A stretch of 64,000 nt of DNA from Gaiellasilicea sp963765705 (GTDB taxonomy: Bacteria > Actinomycetota > Thermoleophilia > Gaiellales > Gaiellaceae), in NCBI GenBank assembly GCA_963765705.1, contig CAVXXJ010000013.1, positions 124,001-188,000 on the forward strand. The letters run 5' to 3'. The position numbers were made by a program, and so were the translations under genes. The notes beneath the pieces are model-generated. The model made no database searches, was not told the origin of the DNA, and was given only the letters and a program-made list of their open reading frames with translations. Positions 7,958 to 16,583 of the stretch are shown here, piece after piece (the first letter of the stretch is position 1; every line of letters starts with the position of its first letter).

Positions 7958-9810
7958 GGCGGCTGACGCTCACAGCCGCCTCAGTCGCCGCTTCACTGGT
8001 CGTGCTCGTACCGGCGGCTGTGGGCGCCGTACCGCCGCGGATCACGGCCATCGACACGAGCGGCTACCCCACCGTCCACGCCACGATCGTCACGCCGACC
8101 CCGTCGGCGAAGATGCCGACTCTGCGCGAGAACGGCAACCTCGTGATCGGCTTCGAGGCGACGAACCTCGGCAAGGAGAAGAGCGTCGGGCTCGCCCTCG
8201 ACCGGTCGCAGTCGATGCGCGGCCAGGCGATGGTCGACGCCGCCGCCGCCGCGCGAGAGTTCGTGCGCACCAAGCCGGCCGGCGACCGGATCGCCGTCTT
8301 CGCGGTCGGCAAGGACGCAGTCCAGCTGACCAGCTTCTCCTCCTCCAAGAGCGACGCCGATGCGGCGCTGCGCACGATCGAGGTAGACGCGGTTCAAGGC
8401 ACTGCGTTGTACGACGCCGTCGTGCTCGCCGTGCAGTCGCTTTCCGCCGACGTCCACGGCGGCCGCGTGCTCGTTCTGCTCACCGACGGGCAGGAAGTCT
8501 CGAGCGACGCGTCCCTCGACCAGGCGATCGCCGCCGCGCGTGCCGCCAAGGTCACCGTCTATCCGATTGCGATCGAGAGCCCGAGCTTCCGGCCCGGACC
8601 CCTCCAGCGCCTGGCGAAGGAGACCGGAGGCCGCTATCAGGGCGCCAGCGGTACCGCCGCGCTGCACGCGATCTACGCATCGCTCGGAGAGGAGCTCCGG
8701 CGGACGTGGAGTGTCTCCTACGTGACCACCGCCCGCCCGGGCGAGCGGATCGAGCTCGTCTCCGCAGGCGCCAGCGCCAGCGCGGTCGCGCCGGGCGAGG
8801 CCGCCGCGGCAGGGTCGGGAGGAAACTCGAAGCTGGAGCCGCTCCTCGATCTCGGCCCGCCCGTCGTCGCGCTGCTCGTCGGCCTGTGCGTTCTGCTCGG
8901 AACGAGGTTCCTCCTCCGCGCGCCGATCGGCTCCGGGCTGAAGCGCCAGATCGCCCCGCATCTGGGCGAGGGCGAGCGCAAGCGGAAGAAGGGCCCTGCG
9001 CAGGAGCGCTTCGCGACTGCCTCGTCGATCATGCAGGCGACCGAGGGAGCCTTCGGCCACCTGCAGGTCTGGCACAAGCTGCACCGGTTGCTCGAGCGCG
9101 CCGACCTCCCGCTCCGCACGGTCGAGCTCGTCTACGCAGCCATCGGCAGCGGCCTCCTGGCCGGCCTGTTCCTGGTCGCGGCCGGCCGCGGCTTCCTCTT
9201 CATCCTCGCCGGAACGGTGTTCGGCTTCTTCATCCCGATCTTCGTCGTGTCGTTCAAGGCGAAGCGCCGTCTGATGGCGCTCGAGGACCAGCTGCCCGAT
9301 CTCCTGATCACGCTGGCCGCCTCGCTGAAGGCGGGACACAGCTTCCGCCAGGGGATCCAGGCCGTCGTCGACGAGGGCCTGCCGCCCGCGAGCAAGGAGT
9401 TCAAGCGCGTCCTCACCGACACGCAGCTCGGCCGCCCGATGGACGAGGCGCTCGCCGAGATGGCCGAGCGAGTCGGCTCGAAGAACCTCAAGTTCGTCGT
9501 CACCGCGGTGACGATCCAGCGCCAGGTCGGCGGCAGTCTCGCCGGCATCTTCGACATGGTCGCCGAGGCCGTCCGGCAGCGGCAGCAGTTCGCGCGCAAG
9601 ATCCGGTCGCTGACGGCGATGGGCCGTGCCTCCGCCTACGTCCTCGTCGGGATCCCGTTCTTCATGCTCGGGTCGATCTCGCTGATGAACCCGGACTACA
9701 TGTCTCCGCTGTTCCATACCCCGACCGGCAACAAGCTCTTGATCCTGGGTGTCGTGATGATCTCGCTCGGCACAGTCTTCCTTCGCAAAATCGTCTCCTT
9801 TAAGGGCTGA
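7954..9810 (+). CDS. tadB: VWA-TadB fusion: exported von Willebrand A domain plus type II secretion F domain
   Basis: 618 residues. Signal-like N-terminus (about 1-25). VWA domain about 70-260 with an intact MIDAS: D83-R-S-Q-S87, T150 in QGTALYDA and D178 in LLTDGQE. A membrane helix at about 300-320, a basic linker, then a TadB-type T2SF domain (LEDQLPDLLITLAASLKAGHS, about 444-465) with further helices near 390-432 and 560-608. TadB normally has no extracellular domain. Here a metal-binding adhesion-type domain is built into the inner-membrane platform protein. Frame, length and overlaps show a genuine single gene. Confidence 0.88.
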   Translation: MRRLTLTAASVAASLVVLVPAAVGAVPPRITAIDTSGYPTVHATIVTPTPSAKMPTLRENGNLVIGFEATNLGKEKSVGLALDRSQSMRGQAMVDAAAAAREFVRTKPAGDRIAVFAVGKDAVQLTSFSSSKSDADAALRTIEVDAVQGTALYDAVVLAVQSLSADVHGGRVLVLLTDGQEVSSDASLDQAIAAARAAKVTVYPIAIESPSFRPGPLQRLAKETGGRYQGASGTAALHAIYASLGEELRRTWSVSYVTTARPGERIELVSAGASASAVAPGEAAAAGSGGNSKLEPLLDLGPPVVALLVGLCVLLGTRFLLRAPIGSGLKRQIAPHLGEGERKRKKGPAQERFATASSIMQATEGAFGHLQVWHKLHRLLERADLPLRTVELVYAAIGSGLLAGLFLVAAGRGFLFILAGTVFGFFIPIFVVSFKAKRRLMALEDQLPDLLITLAASLKAGHSFRQGIQAVVDEGLPPASKEFKRVLTDTQLGRPMDEALAEMAERVGSKNLKFVVTAVTIQRQVGGSLAGIFDMVAEAVRQRQQFARKIRSLTAMGRASAYVLVGIPFFMLGSISLMNPDYMSPLFHTPTGNKLLILGVVMISLGTVFLRKIVSFKG

Positions 9811-9815
9811 TACCT

Positions 9816-10721
9816 ATGCTGCTCGTACTTGCCGCCTTGCTCCTCGCCGCCGCCGCCTACTTCGTCGGCGAGGTCGCCACCCACCCGTCACGCGAGCGCC
9901 AGCGGTCTGCCCGCAGAGCGGCCGACTACGGCCGCACCAAGGCCGCGGTCACCGGGCTCGAGCTCCTGCGCTTCAGGGAGCGGGTGCTCACTCCGGCCTC
10001 GGGCTCGCTGGCCCGGATCGTGCTCCGGCTCAGCCCGCGCATGTCGCTGGAGTCGATCTCCGCCAAGCTGCTCGCCGCCGGCATGGGGCGCACGCTGACT
10101 CCGACCACGTTCCTCGCCGCCAAGGGCGCGGCCGCGCTCGGCGGCAGCTTCTTCGGCGTGTTCCTCGGCGGTATCGCCGGTGGGCCGACGACGGCGCTCC
10201 TGCTCGGATTCACGTTCGGGGCCGCTGGGTTCATCGGCCCGGGCTTCGTCGTCTCGACGCGCGTCAAGCGCCGGCGCGAGGCGATCCGGTCTCATCTGCC
10301 GGACGCGCTCGATCTGCTGGCCGTCTCGGTCGAGGCAGGTCTCGGCTTCGACGGCGCGGTCGACAAGCTGACGGAGCACATGGAAGGCCCGCTCGCCGAC
10401 GAGTTCTCGCTCACGCTGGGCGAGATGCGGATCGGCGAGAGCCGCCACGACGCGCTCAAGAAGCTCGCCGAGCGGGCGGCCACGCCCGAGGTCGCATCGT
10501 TCACGCGCGCGATCATCCAGGCCGACCAGCTCGGGATCTCGCTGGGCCGGATCCTGCGTGTGCAGGCCGCCGACTCGCGGATGAAGCGGCAGGCGATCGC
10601 GGAGGAGCGGGCGGCGAAGGCGCCGATCAAGATGCTCTTCCCGACGGTGATCTTCATCTTCCCGGCGATGTTCCTGGTCATCCTCGGGCCGGCGTTCATC
10701 CAACTCGCGAAGCTGTTCTAA
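9816..10721 (+). CDS. tadC: TadC-type pilus platform protein
   Basis: 301 residues. N-terminal helix, then two central helices (about 100-150), a T2SF domain beginning RSHLPDALDLLAVSVEAGLGFD (in part, about 160-180) and a C-terminal helix pair (about 270-300). TadB and TadC together form the inner-membrane platform of the Tad machine. It starts 5 nt after the TadB stop, and its TAA overlaps the ATG of the following coiled-coil gene. Confidence 0.92.
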   Translation: MLLVLAALLLAAAAYFVGEVATHPSRERQRSARRAADYGRTKAAVTGLELLRFRERVLTPASGSLARIVLRLSPRMSLESISAKLLAAGMGRTLTPTTFLAAKGAAALGGSFFGVFLGGIAGGPTTALLLGFTFGAAGFIGPGFVVSTRVKRRREAIRSHLPDALDLLAVSVEAGLGFDGAVDKLTEHMEGPLADEFSLTLGEMRIGESRHDALKKLAERAATPEVASFTRAIIQADQLGISLGRILRVQAADSRMKRQAIAEERAAKAPIKMLFPTVIFIFPAMFLVILGPAFIQLAKLF

Positions 10722-12202
10722 TGGCTGCCCGTAAGGACGACCACGCCCACGAGACCGAGCAGGGCTTCGGCACGGGGCTTCGCGCCCAGCTGGCGTCCCG
10801 CCGGGATGCCGACGAGCCGGCTGCGGCCGAGGCGGCCGCGGTTGGCGCGAAACAGGTCGCCGTTGTCGCAGAGGCTCCGGAGGAGACGTTCGAGGAGCCG
10901 TTTCACGCGCTGCCGGACTTCGGGGAGACCCAGGAGCTCCGGTCCGAGCTCGCACACGCACTGGCCCGGGAGCAGGAGGCGCGCGATCAGCTCGCCGAGT
11001 TCCAGGGGAGGTTCGAGCGAGAGCTGGTGAATTCGCAGAGCGACGCGCAGAGCCTGTCGCTGCGCTCTTCCGAGATCGACGGCCGTGCTGCGAAGCTCGC
11101 CGCACACGAGTCCGACCTCGAGGAGCGCGAGCGGGAGCTCGCGCAGCGCGCAGAGTCGGCCGCGGCCGAGCAGCAGCGCCTTGCCGAGCTGAAGTCGGAG
11201 CTCGCCGCCGCGGAGGCCCGCACGGCCGAGCGCGAGAAGCAGATTTCGATCAAGTTCCGCGAGCTGACCACGGCCGACCGCGACCGCGCGTCCTCGGTCG
11301 GCGAGCTCGCGAAGCAGGAGGCAGCCCTTGCCCAGCGCGAGCGCTCGCTCGAGCGCGCCCTGGCCGAGCTGGACGGCAAGGCCGCCGAGGCATCGGCGCG
11401 CGTCGAGGCACGCGAGGCGGTTCTCGCGACCCGCGAGGCGACGCTCCGCGAGCGCGAGTCCGAGCTGGGGGATCAGGACAAGGGCGTCGCCGAGCGCGAG
11501 CGCGAGCTGATCAAGGCGCGTGCGATGGTGACCGCGCGCGAGGAGGGCCTGGAGGCCCGCGAGGCGGAGCTGAAGGCGAAGACCGACCGGATGACCGCAG
11601 ACCTCGAGCGGCTGGCCGAGGAGCGCAGCGGCACCGGAGAGGTGGTCGCTGCGATGAGCGCCAAGCGCGCCGACATCTCCGCGAAGGAGAGCGAGCTCGC
11701 AGCACGCGAGGCAGAGCTGAACCGGCGCGAGTCGCAGCTCCGGCGCGAAGAGGCCGAAGAGCAGACCGAGTTCCACCTCGAGGAGGAGGCTCGGCGGCTC
11801 GACGACCTGCGTCGCGAGCTGGCAGCCCGCGAGGCCGAGATCACGAGCTCGGAGACGCTGTTCGAGTCACAGCGCGCGCGTGTCGAGCGGCGCGAGAAGC
11901 GGCTCGGGCAGACGGAGGAGTCGATCTCCGACCGGATGCGGGAGCTGGACGACCGCGAGACCGAGATCGAGGAGCGCTGGGCGCGCCTCGAGGCCGACGG
12001 GGAGCTGCGCGAGATCAAGCTCGAGCAGCGCGAGAAGATGGTGGGCGACCTCGAGCTCCGGCTCGCAAAGCGCGAGACCGATCTCTCCCAGTACGTCGGC
12101 CAGCTGCAGACGAAGATGGACGATCGCGAGTCCGACTGGTGGTCGAAGCAGCTGGGAACCGACGTCGTTGCCAATACAGCCAACGGCGCCAAAAGCGATT
12201 AG
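10721..12202 (+). CDS. Long coiled-coil protein at the end of the Tad operon
   Basis: 493 residues, acidic, with no membrane segment. A disordered N-terminus (about 1-65) is followed by almost 400 residues of coiled coil built from repeats such as LAAREAEL, LEEREREL and LAQRERSLE, with heavy Arg/Glu content. A short C-terminal tail contains SDWWSKQLG. The start overlaps the tadC stop (TAATG), so it is translated as part of the pilus operon. I know no standard Tad component like this. It could be a cytoplasmic scaffold that positions the pilus base, but function is inferred from position only. Confidence 0.85.
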   Translation: MAARKDDHAHETEQGFGTGLRAQLASRRDADEPAAAEAAAVGAKQVAVVAEAPEETFEEPFHALPDFGETQELRSELAHALAREQEARDQLAEFQGRFERELVNSQSDAQSLSLRSSEIDGRAAKLAAHESDLEERERELAQRAESAAAEQQRLAELKSELAAAEARTAEREKQISIKFRELTTADRDRASSVGELAKQEAALAQRERSLERALAELDGKAAEASARVEAREAVLATREATLRERESELGDQDKGVAERERELIKARAMVTAREEGLEAREAELKAKTDRMTADLERLAEERSGTGEVVAAMSAKRADISAKESELAAREAELNRRESQLRREEAEEQTEFHLEEEARRLDDLRRELAAREAEITSSETLFESQRARVERREKRLGQTEESISDRMRELDDRETEIEERWARLEADGELREIKLEQREKMVGDLELRLAKRETDLSQYVGQLQTKMDDRESDWWSKQLGTDVVANTANGAKSD

Positions 12203-12225
12203 CCCTACACGGTTGGTGGGCGAGC

Positions 12226-12288
12226 CCGGGAGCGAAGCGACCCTTCAGGGGTCTTCGCGCTAGGGCACCGGCTTTGCCGGTGCCCTAG
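12226..12288 (-). repeat. Composite intergenic hairpin repeat, copy 2
   Basis: Reverse orientation relative to copy 1. The core has GCGAAG 12232-12237 pairing with CTTCGC 12253-12258. The second module is a perfect 13-bp hairpin, CTAGGGCACCGGC (12260-12272) against 12276-12288 with loop TTT. It sits 23 nt after the Tad operon stop and may also terminate that transcript. Confidence 0.75.
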
Positions 12289-12305
12289 CCGCAAACAGAA
12301 CAGGC

Positions 12306-12420
12306 GAGGGGCCTGCTCGAATGGAGCAGACCCCTCTACCGAACGCTCCTTTCTGGGCCAGACGGCCCAGCCACCGAGGTGGCCGCTCCGTCTGGAGGGG
12401 GAGAGGAGTCGCGTTCGGTA
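12306..12420. other. Candidate structured RNA between the Tad operon and pdxS
   Basis: A chain of consistent stems. Hairpin GAGGGG-CTGCTC / GAGCAG-CCCCTC spans 12306-12336. Immediately after it a 10-bp closing stem pairs 12337-12346 (TACCGAACGC) with 12411-12420. Inside are CCAGACGG 12358-12365 with CCGTCTGG 12388-12395, and GCCACC 12370-12375 with GGTGGC 12378-12383. pdxS seems to be transcribed from further downstream, so this could be a 3' UTR or an independent small RNA. No known family recognised; strand not determined. Confidence 0.45.
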
Positions 12421-12461
12421 CCCGGTAGTGATGCACATTCCGGCGCGTGATTCCAGGGCGG

Positions 12462-12467
12462 TACACT
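12462..12467 (+). promoter_or_regulatory. -10 box of pdxS (leaderless)
   Basis: TACACT ends 7 nt before GTG 12475. No Shine-Dalgarno is present, so transcription should start at or next to the start codon. Confidence 0.65.
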
Positions 12468-12474
12468 GATTGCC

Positions 12475-13359
12475 GTGAACGAAACCGGCACGATGCGGGT
12501 AAAGAGCGGTCTCGCCGAGATGCTCAAGGGCGGCGTGATCATGGACGTCGTCAACGCCGAGCAGGCGAAGATCGCCGAGGACGCGGGCGCCGTCGCGGTG
12601 ATGGCGCTCGAGCGCGTCCCGGCCGACATCCGCCGCGACGGGGGCGTCTCCCGCATGTCGGACCCGGCGATGATCACCGAGATCCAGGAGGCGGTCACGA
12701 TCCCCGTGATGGCGAAGTGCCGGATCGGGCACTTCGTCGAGGCGCAGATTCTGCAGGCCCTGGAGATCGACTACGTCGACGAGTCCGAGGTGCTCACCCC
12801 GGCGGACGTCGCGCATCACGTCGACAAGTGGGCGTTCGAGATCCCGTTCGTCTGCGGCGCGACGAACCTCGGCGAGGCGCTGCGCCGGATCGCCGAGGGC
12901 GCGGCGATGATCCGGACGAAGGGCGAGGCCGGAACCGGCGACGTCGTCAACGCCGTCACGCACATGCGTGCGGTCTTCGGCGGCATCCGGCGGCTCGGCT
13001 CGCTGCGGGGCGAAGAGCTCTATGCCGAGGCGAAGGAGCTCCGCGCGCCGTACGAGCTCGTCAAGTGGGTCGGCGAGAACGGCCGGCTGCCGGTCGTCAC
13101 GTTCACAGCCGGCGGCATCGCGACCCCCGCCGACGCTGCGCTCTGCATGCAGCTCGGCGCCGACGGCGTCTTCGTCGGCTCGGGGATCTTCAAGTCCGGC
13201 GATCCCTCGCTGCGCGCGAAGGCGATCGTCGAGGCGACGACGCACTTCCGCGACGCCGAGATCCTCGCCCGCGTCTCCGCGGGTCTCGGCGAGCCGATGG
13301 TGGGCATCTCCACCGCCGAGCTCGCCCCCGAGCAGCTGCTCGAAACCCGCGGCTGGTAG
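12475..13359 (+). CDS. pdxS: Pyridoxal 5'-phosphate synthase, synthase subunit
   Basis: 294 residues, normal length. It makes pyridoxal 5'-phosphate from ribose 5-phosphate, glyceraldehyde 3-phosphate and ammonia delivered by PdxT. Family signatures are clear: GGVIMDVV, VAVMALERVPADIRRDGGVSRM (in part), the KGEAGTG loop and VTFTAGGIATPADAA. The catalytic lysines lie in the MAKCRIGH and KGEAGTG regions. GTG 12475 is chosen because the -10 box TACACT leaves no room for an upstream start. The partner pdxT is 2.7 kb downstream on the same strand, separated by three unrelated genes, which is unusual. Confidence 0.96.
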   Translation: MNETGTMRVKSGLAEMLKGGVIMDVVNAEQAKIAEDAGAVAVMALERVPADIRRDGGVSRMSDPAMITEIQEAVTIPVMAKCRIGHFVEAQILQALEIDYVDESEVLTPADVAHHVDKWAFEIPFVCGATNLGEALRRIAEGAAMIRTKGEAGTGDVVNAVTHMRAVFGGIRRLGSLRGEELYAEAKELRAPYELVKWVGENGRLPVVTFTAGGIATPADAALCMQLGADGVFVGSGIFKSGDPSLRAKAIVEATTHFRDAEILARVSAGLGEPMVGISTAELAPEQLLETRGW

Positions 13360-13416
13360 GCCGCCTCCCCCTTTAGGGGCATCGCACTGCTCTGGCGGTG
13401 CGCCGACGACTAGTGC

Positions 13417-14043
13417 ATGCAACGCGGGCATTCCGTCATGCCGCGTGGGGTCTCAGCCGCGCTTCTCAACGTCACGCTGGCCGGTCTCTACGCGCTCTTC
13501 ATCTGGCGCCACGCCGACGTCTTCTTCGAGACCCACGAGCTGCCGCTGCTCGCGGCCGTCGTCCTGGAGACGATGGTGGTGACGATGTTCCTCGCACGCC
13601 GGGAGGCGTCCGTCTCCAACGTCTCCGTCACCGCGATCGGGGCGACGGCCCTGGGCACGTTCTCGACCCTGCTCCTGGCGCCCGTCGAGCGGAGCGCCGT
13701 TCCCAGTTCCGTCACCGTGGCCATTCAGGTGCTCGGGCTGGTGATGGCGATCGTCGCGCTCGGGAGCCTGCGCCGGTCGTTCGGTCTCGCCCCGGCGAAC
13801 CGGGGCGTCAAGACCTCCGGGATGTACCGCTTCGTCCGCCACCCGCTCTATGCCGCCTACTTCGTCACCTTCCTCGGCTACGTGCTCGCGTATCCCGCGC
13901 CGCGCAACTTCGTCGTCCTCGCCTGCTGCCTCACGGGGCAGGTGCTGCGGATGACGCTCGAGGAGCGCCTGCTGCTCCGCGACCAGGAGTACGTGGACTA
14001 CGCCGCCAAGACCCGGTTTCGGATCGTCCCCGGCCTGTACTGA
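13417..14043 (+). CDS. Isoprenylcysteine carboxyl methyltransferase-like membrane protein
   Basis: 208 residues with four or five membrane helices (about 12-30, 38-60, 70-85, 98-120, 140-165). The C-terminal half has the ICMT/phospholipid methyltransferase signature: YRFVRHPLYAAYF and EERLLLRDQEYVDYAAKTRFR. Bacterial members methylate lipids or small thiol/isoprenoid substrates; the substrate here is unknown. It follows pdxS by 57 nt, with a short CCCC-TTTA-GGGG hairpin in the gap. ATG 13417 is used; a second ATG at 13438 is also possible. Confidence 0.8.
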   Translation: MQRGHSVMPRGVSAALLNVTLAGLYALFIWRHADVFFETHELPLLAAVVLETMVVTMFLARREASVSNVSVTAIGATALGTFSTLLLAPVERSAVPSSVTVAIQVLGLVMAIVALGSLRRSFGLAPANRGVKTSGMYRFVRHPLYAAYFVTFLGYVLAYPAPRNFVVLACCLTGQVLRMTLEERLLLRDQEYVDYAAKTRFRIVPGLY

Positions 14044-14145
14044 GGTCCAGATCGGCGGCCGCGGGCATTGAAACCGGCCGCGCACCATGGAACCCTCGTC
14101 GGTAGCGCCGGACGCTCGGTCCGGCGTCGACCAGAGGGAGGAACA

Positions 14146-15021
14146 GTGAATTCCACGTTCAACCTGCGCGGCCGGCGGCTGGCGCTCGCCACCCTGACGC
14201 TGTTCGCACTTGCCGGCGGCATCGCGTACGCGGCGATCCCGGACGCGGGCACCGGCGTCTACCACGCGTGCATGAAGAAGAACGGAACGATCCGGATCAT
14301 CGACCCGGCGTCGCAGCAGTGCAAACCGTCGGCAGAGGTCGAGATCACTTTCAATCGGGAGGGACCGAAAGGCGACCAGGGCGACCCGGGCCCGCAAGGA
14401 CCGGCTGGGCCTCCCGGGCAGGACGGGGAGGACGGGGAGGACGGCAAGGACGGCGCGCCGTTCTCGGGCACGTTCACAAGCCCGAACGGGCAGTACTCGA
14501 TCAGCGTGACCGACAGCGGGATCGTGCTCGCGAGCCCGGACTCCTCGATCAGGCTCCTCGACAACGCGATCAGGGTCGAGAGCATCGGCACCGACACTGC
14601 TCGAGGTGCATTGGCCACGCCATCATCGTGCAGAGCGGTACAGCCCTCGAGCTCCAGAGTGGCGGCGCCATGACGGTCGAGAGCGGCGGCGCCACCACGG
14701 TCGAGAGCGCCAGCGCCATGAGGGTCGAGAGCGGCAGCGGCATGACGGTCGAGAGCGGTAGCGGCATGACGGTCGAGAGCGGTAGCGGCATGACGGTCGA
14801 GAGCGGTAGCGGCACGACGGTCGAGAGCGGCGGGGATCTGACGCTCAAGGGCGGCAGCACGGCCGCGCTCGAAGGCGGCTCCAACGTCGTCGTGAACGGT
14901 GCGGCTCGTGCGGGTGAACGCGCCCGGAGGGTGCAGCCCGGCTGCCCGCGTCGGGGATGACGTCGACCCGACGGTGAACAAGATCGTCTCGGGGTCGCCG
15001 ACGGTCTGCATCGGCGGCTGA
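14146..15021 (+). CDS. Exported collagen-like protein with octapeptide repeats (two indels)
   Basis: GTG 14146 follows GGGAGGAA. A signal helix (about residues 10-28) is followed by DAGTGVYHACMKKNGTIRII, a short domain common in actinobacterial exported proteins. Then come 11 G-x-y collagen triplets (GPKGDQGDPGPQ onward), then, after a frame change near 14620, about nine copies of an eight-residue repeat of type TVESGSGM. A second frame change near 14905 leads to a C-terminus with two cysteines ending VCIGG and TGA 15019-15021. Probable surface or matrix protein of about 290 residues. Repeats suggest a stalk plus beta-solenoid. Confidence 0.7.
14670..14837 (+). repeat. 24-bp tandem repeat inside the collagen-like gene
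   Basis: Seven 24-bp units starting at 14670, 14694, 14718, 14742, 14766, 14790 and 14814. Units 4 to 6 are identical. Each encodes (M/T)TVESGSG-like octapeptides. Diverged units flank both ends. Copy number is likely to vary between strains and the array is prone to misassembly. Confidence 0.9.
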
Positions 15022-15090
15022 CTTTCCGGAGGAGGGGTGAAGGGCTCCGCCCTCGCCCCTCCGTCCGGACTCGCTCGTCACAGTCGCTGC

Positions 15091-16008
15091 ATGGACGTCG
15101 AGCGCCTGCTGCCGGCCGATCCGCTGAGGCCGCGCTGGTCGAGCGCGAGCGCCCTCGTCTATCTCGGCGGGTTCGTGATCCTCCTCGCGACGCTGGCGCT
15201 GACCAGCATCCTCGGCGACGATCACGGCGACTGGGCGCTCGTCGGCTGCAGCGCCCTCGCCGTTGCGCTGGCGATCGCGTTCGCCCTCTTCCTTCAACAA
15301 TCCGACCGGCCGGTTGCCGCCGGTCTGCTTGCCACGCTCGCCGTCGTCTTCTTCGCGTTCTTCGTCGGCTCGTTCGAGAGCGCGATCGGCCTGCTCGATT
15401 TCGACATCGACGACTACCAGCCGGCATCGCTGCTGCTCGAGGCGCTGACGATCGGCGCCGCCCTCGTCGCCCTGCAGCGCTTCCGGGCGCCGTTGCTCAT
15501 GCTGCCGATCGCCGTGACGCTTTGGATCGTCGTCGCCGATCTCGGCTCGCTCGGATCGTGGGGTTCGACGGGCGAACTACTCTCGATCCTGGCCGGGCTG
15601 GCGCTGATCGTGGTGGGGGTCGCCGTCGACCGCGCCGGCCGCGAGCCGTACGGTTTCTGGCTGCACGTCGTCGGGGGTCTCGCGCTCGGCGGCGGCGTGC
15701 TGGCACTGGTCGACAGCGGCCTCGGCTGGGCATTCGTCGCTCTGCTCTCGCTGGCGTACGTCGCGTCCGCATATCTCCTCGGCCGCTCGAGCTACGCGGT
15801 GCTCGGCACGATCGGCATCCTCGCGACGACGACCTACTTCACACTCGACGGCTTCTCGGTGCTGGGCGTGTTCCTGCCGTTCGGCTCCGGCGAGATCGAG
15901 GAGGGTCTCGACCCGTGGCAGGTCGCGCTCTCCTTCGTCGTCGCCGGCCTCCTGATCGTCGCGCTCGGGCTCGTCGGAGACCGCATCGCCGCGCTCCGGC
16001 GCCGCTGA
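15091..16008 (+). CDS. Polytopic membrane protein, unknown function
   Basis: 305 residues. I chose ATG 15091 because a CACAGT box ends 6 nt upstream, matching the leaderless pattern of its neighbours, and because the protein then begins MDVERLLPADPL. Eight or nine membrane helices follow from about residue 24 to 300, with short loops and an acidic loop FDIDDYQP near the middle. No family is recognised. It lies just upstream of pdxT but has its own start signal, and pdxT has its own promoter box. Confidence 0.72.
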   Translation: MDVERLLPADPLRPRWSSASALVYLGGFVILLATLALTSILGDDHGDWALVGCSALAVALAIAFALFLQQSDRPVAAGLLATLAVVFFAFFVGSFESAIGLLDFDIDDYQPASLLLEALTIGAALVALQRFRAPLLMLPIAVTLWIVVADLGSLGSWGSTGELLSILAGLALIVVGVAVDRAGREPYGFWLHVVGGLALGGGVLALVDSGLGWAFVALLSLAYVASAYLLGRSSYAVLGTIGILATTTYFTLDGFSVLGVFLPFGSGEIEEGLDPWQVALSFVVAGLLIVALGLVGDRIAALRRR

Positions 16009-16016
16009 CGCGTACC

Positions 16017-16022
16017 TACAAT
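16017..16022 (+). promoter_or_regulatory. -10 box of pdxT (leaderless)
   Basis: TACAAT ends 6 nt before ATG 16029; no Shine-Dalgarno is present between them. Confidence 0.65.
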
Positions 16023-16028
16023 CAAGCC

Positions 16029-16583
16029 ATGAAGATCGGTGTCCTCGCAGTCCAGGGGAACTTCCGCGAGCACGTTGCGATGCTGCGCGAGCTCGGCGCG
16101 GATGTCGTCGAGGTGCGCCTCCCCGAGCAGCTGGACGGCCTCGACGGCCTCGTGATCCCGGGCGGCGAGTCGACCGCGATCACGCGCCTGATGCGGCTGT
16201 ACGGGCTCGAGGAGGCGATCCGCAGCTTCGCCGAGCCGGTCTTCGGGACCTGCGCCGGGATGATCCTGCTCGACCGCGCGCATCTCGGCCTCGTCGACGT
16301 CGAGGTCGAGCGGAACGGCTACGGCCGCCAGGTCGCGAGCTTCGAGGCCGATCTCGCGCTCCCAGGCGAGGCCGAGCCGCTCCGGGGTGTCTTCATCCGC
16401 GCGCCGCGCGTGACCGACGCCGGCCCGGAGGTCGAGGTGCTGGCGAGCCACGACGGTGCGCCGGTGCTGCTCCGCCAGGGGCGGTTCCTCGTCGCGTCGT
16501 TCCACCCGGAGCTGACCGGCGACACGCGCGTCCATGAGAGATTTCTGGAACTCATCCGAGAGGAGCAGGGTGTCAGGGCATAG
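16029..16583 (+). CDS. pdxT: Pyridoxal 5'-phosphate synthase, glutaminase subunit
   Basis: 184 residues. It hydrolyses glutamine and channels ammonia to PdxS. Class I glutamine amidotransferase features are present: VIPGGESTAI, nucleophile Cys in FGTCAGM (about residue 79), and the His-Glu pair in SFHPEL near the C-terminus. The start is fixed by the -10 box at 16017. The yebC start overlaps the 3' end by 14 nt, so the two are probably co-transcribed. Confidence 0.96.
   Translation: MKIGVLAVQGNFREHVAMLRELGADVVEVRLPEQLDGLDGLVIPGGESTAITRLMRLYGLEEAIRSFAEPVFGTCAGMILLDRAHLGLVDVEVERNGYGRQVASFEADLALPGEAEPLRGVFIRAPRVTDAGPEVEVLASHDGAPVLLRQGRFLVASFHPELTGDTRVHERFLELIREEQGVRA

Noticed and set aside
14670..14837. 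CRISPR array
   Set aside because: The 24-bp repeats are directly adjacent without spacers, keep a reading frame and encode an octapeptide repeat. No cas gene is in the window.
15522..16028. N-terminal extension of PdxT
   Set aside because: The open frame upstream is antisense-like shadow of the membrane protein gene in another frame, and a -10 box lies 6 nt before ATG 16029.
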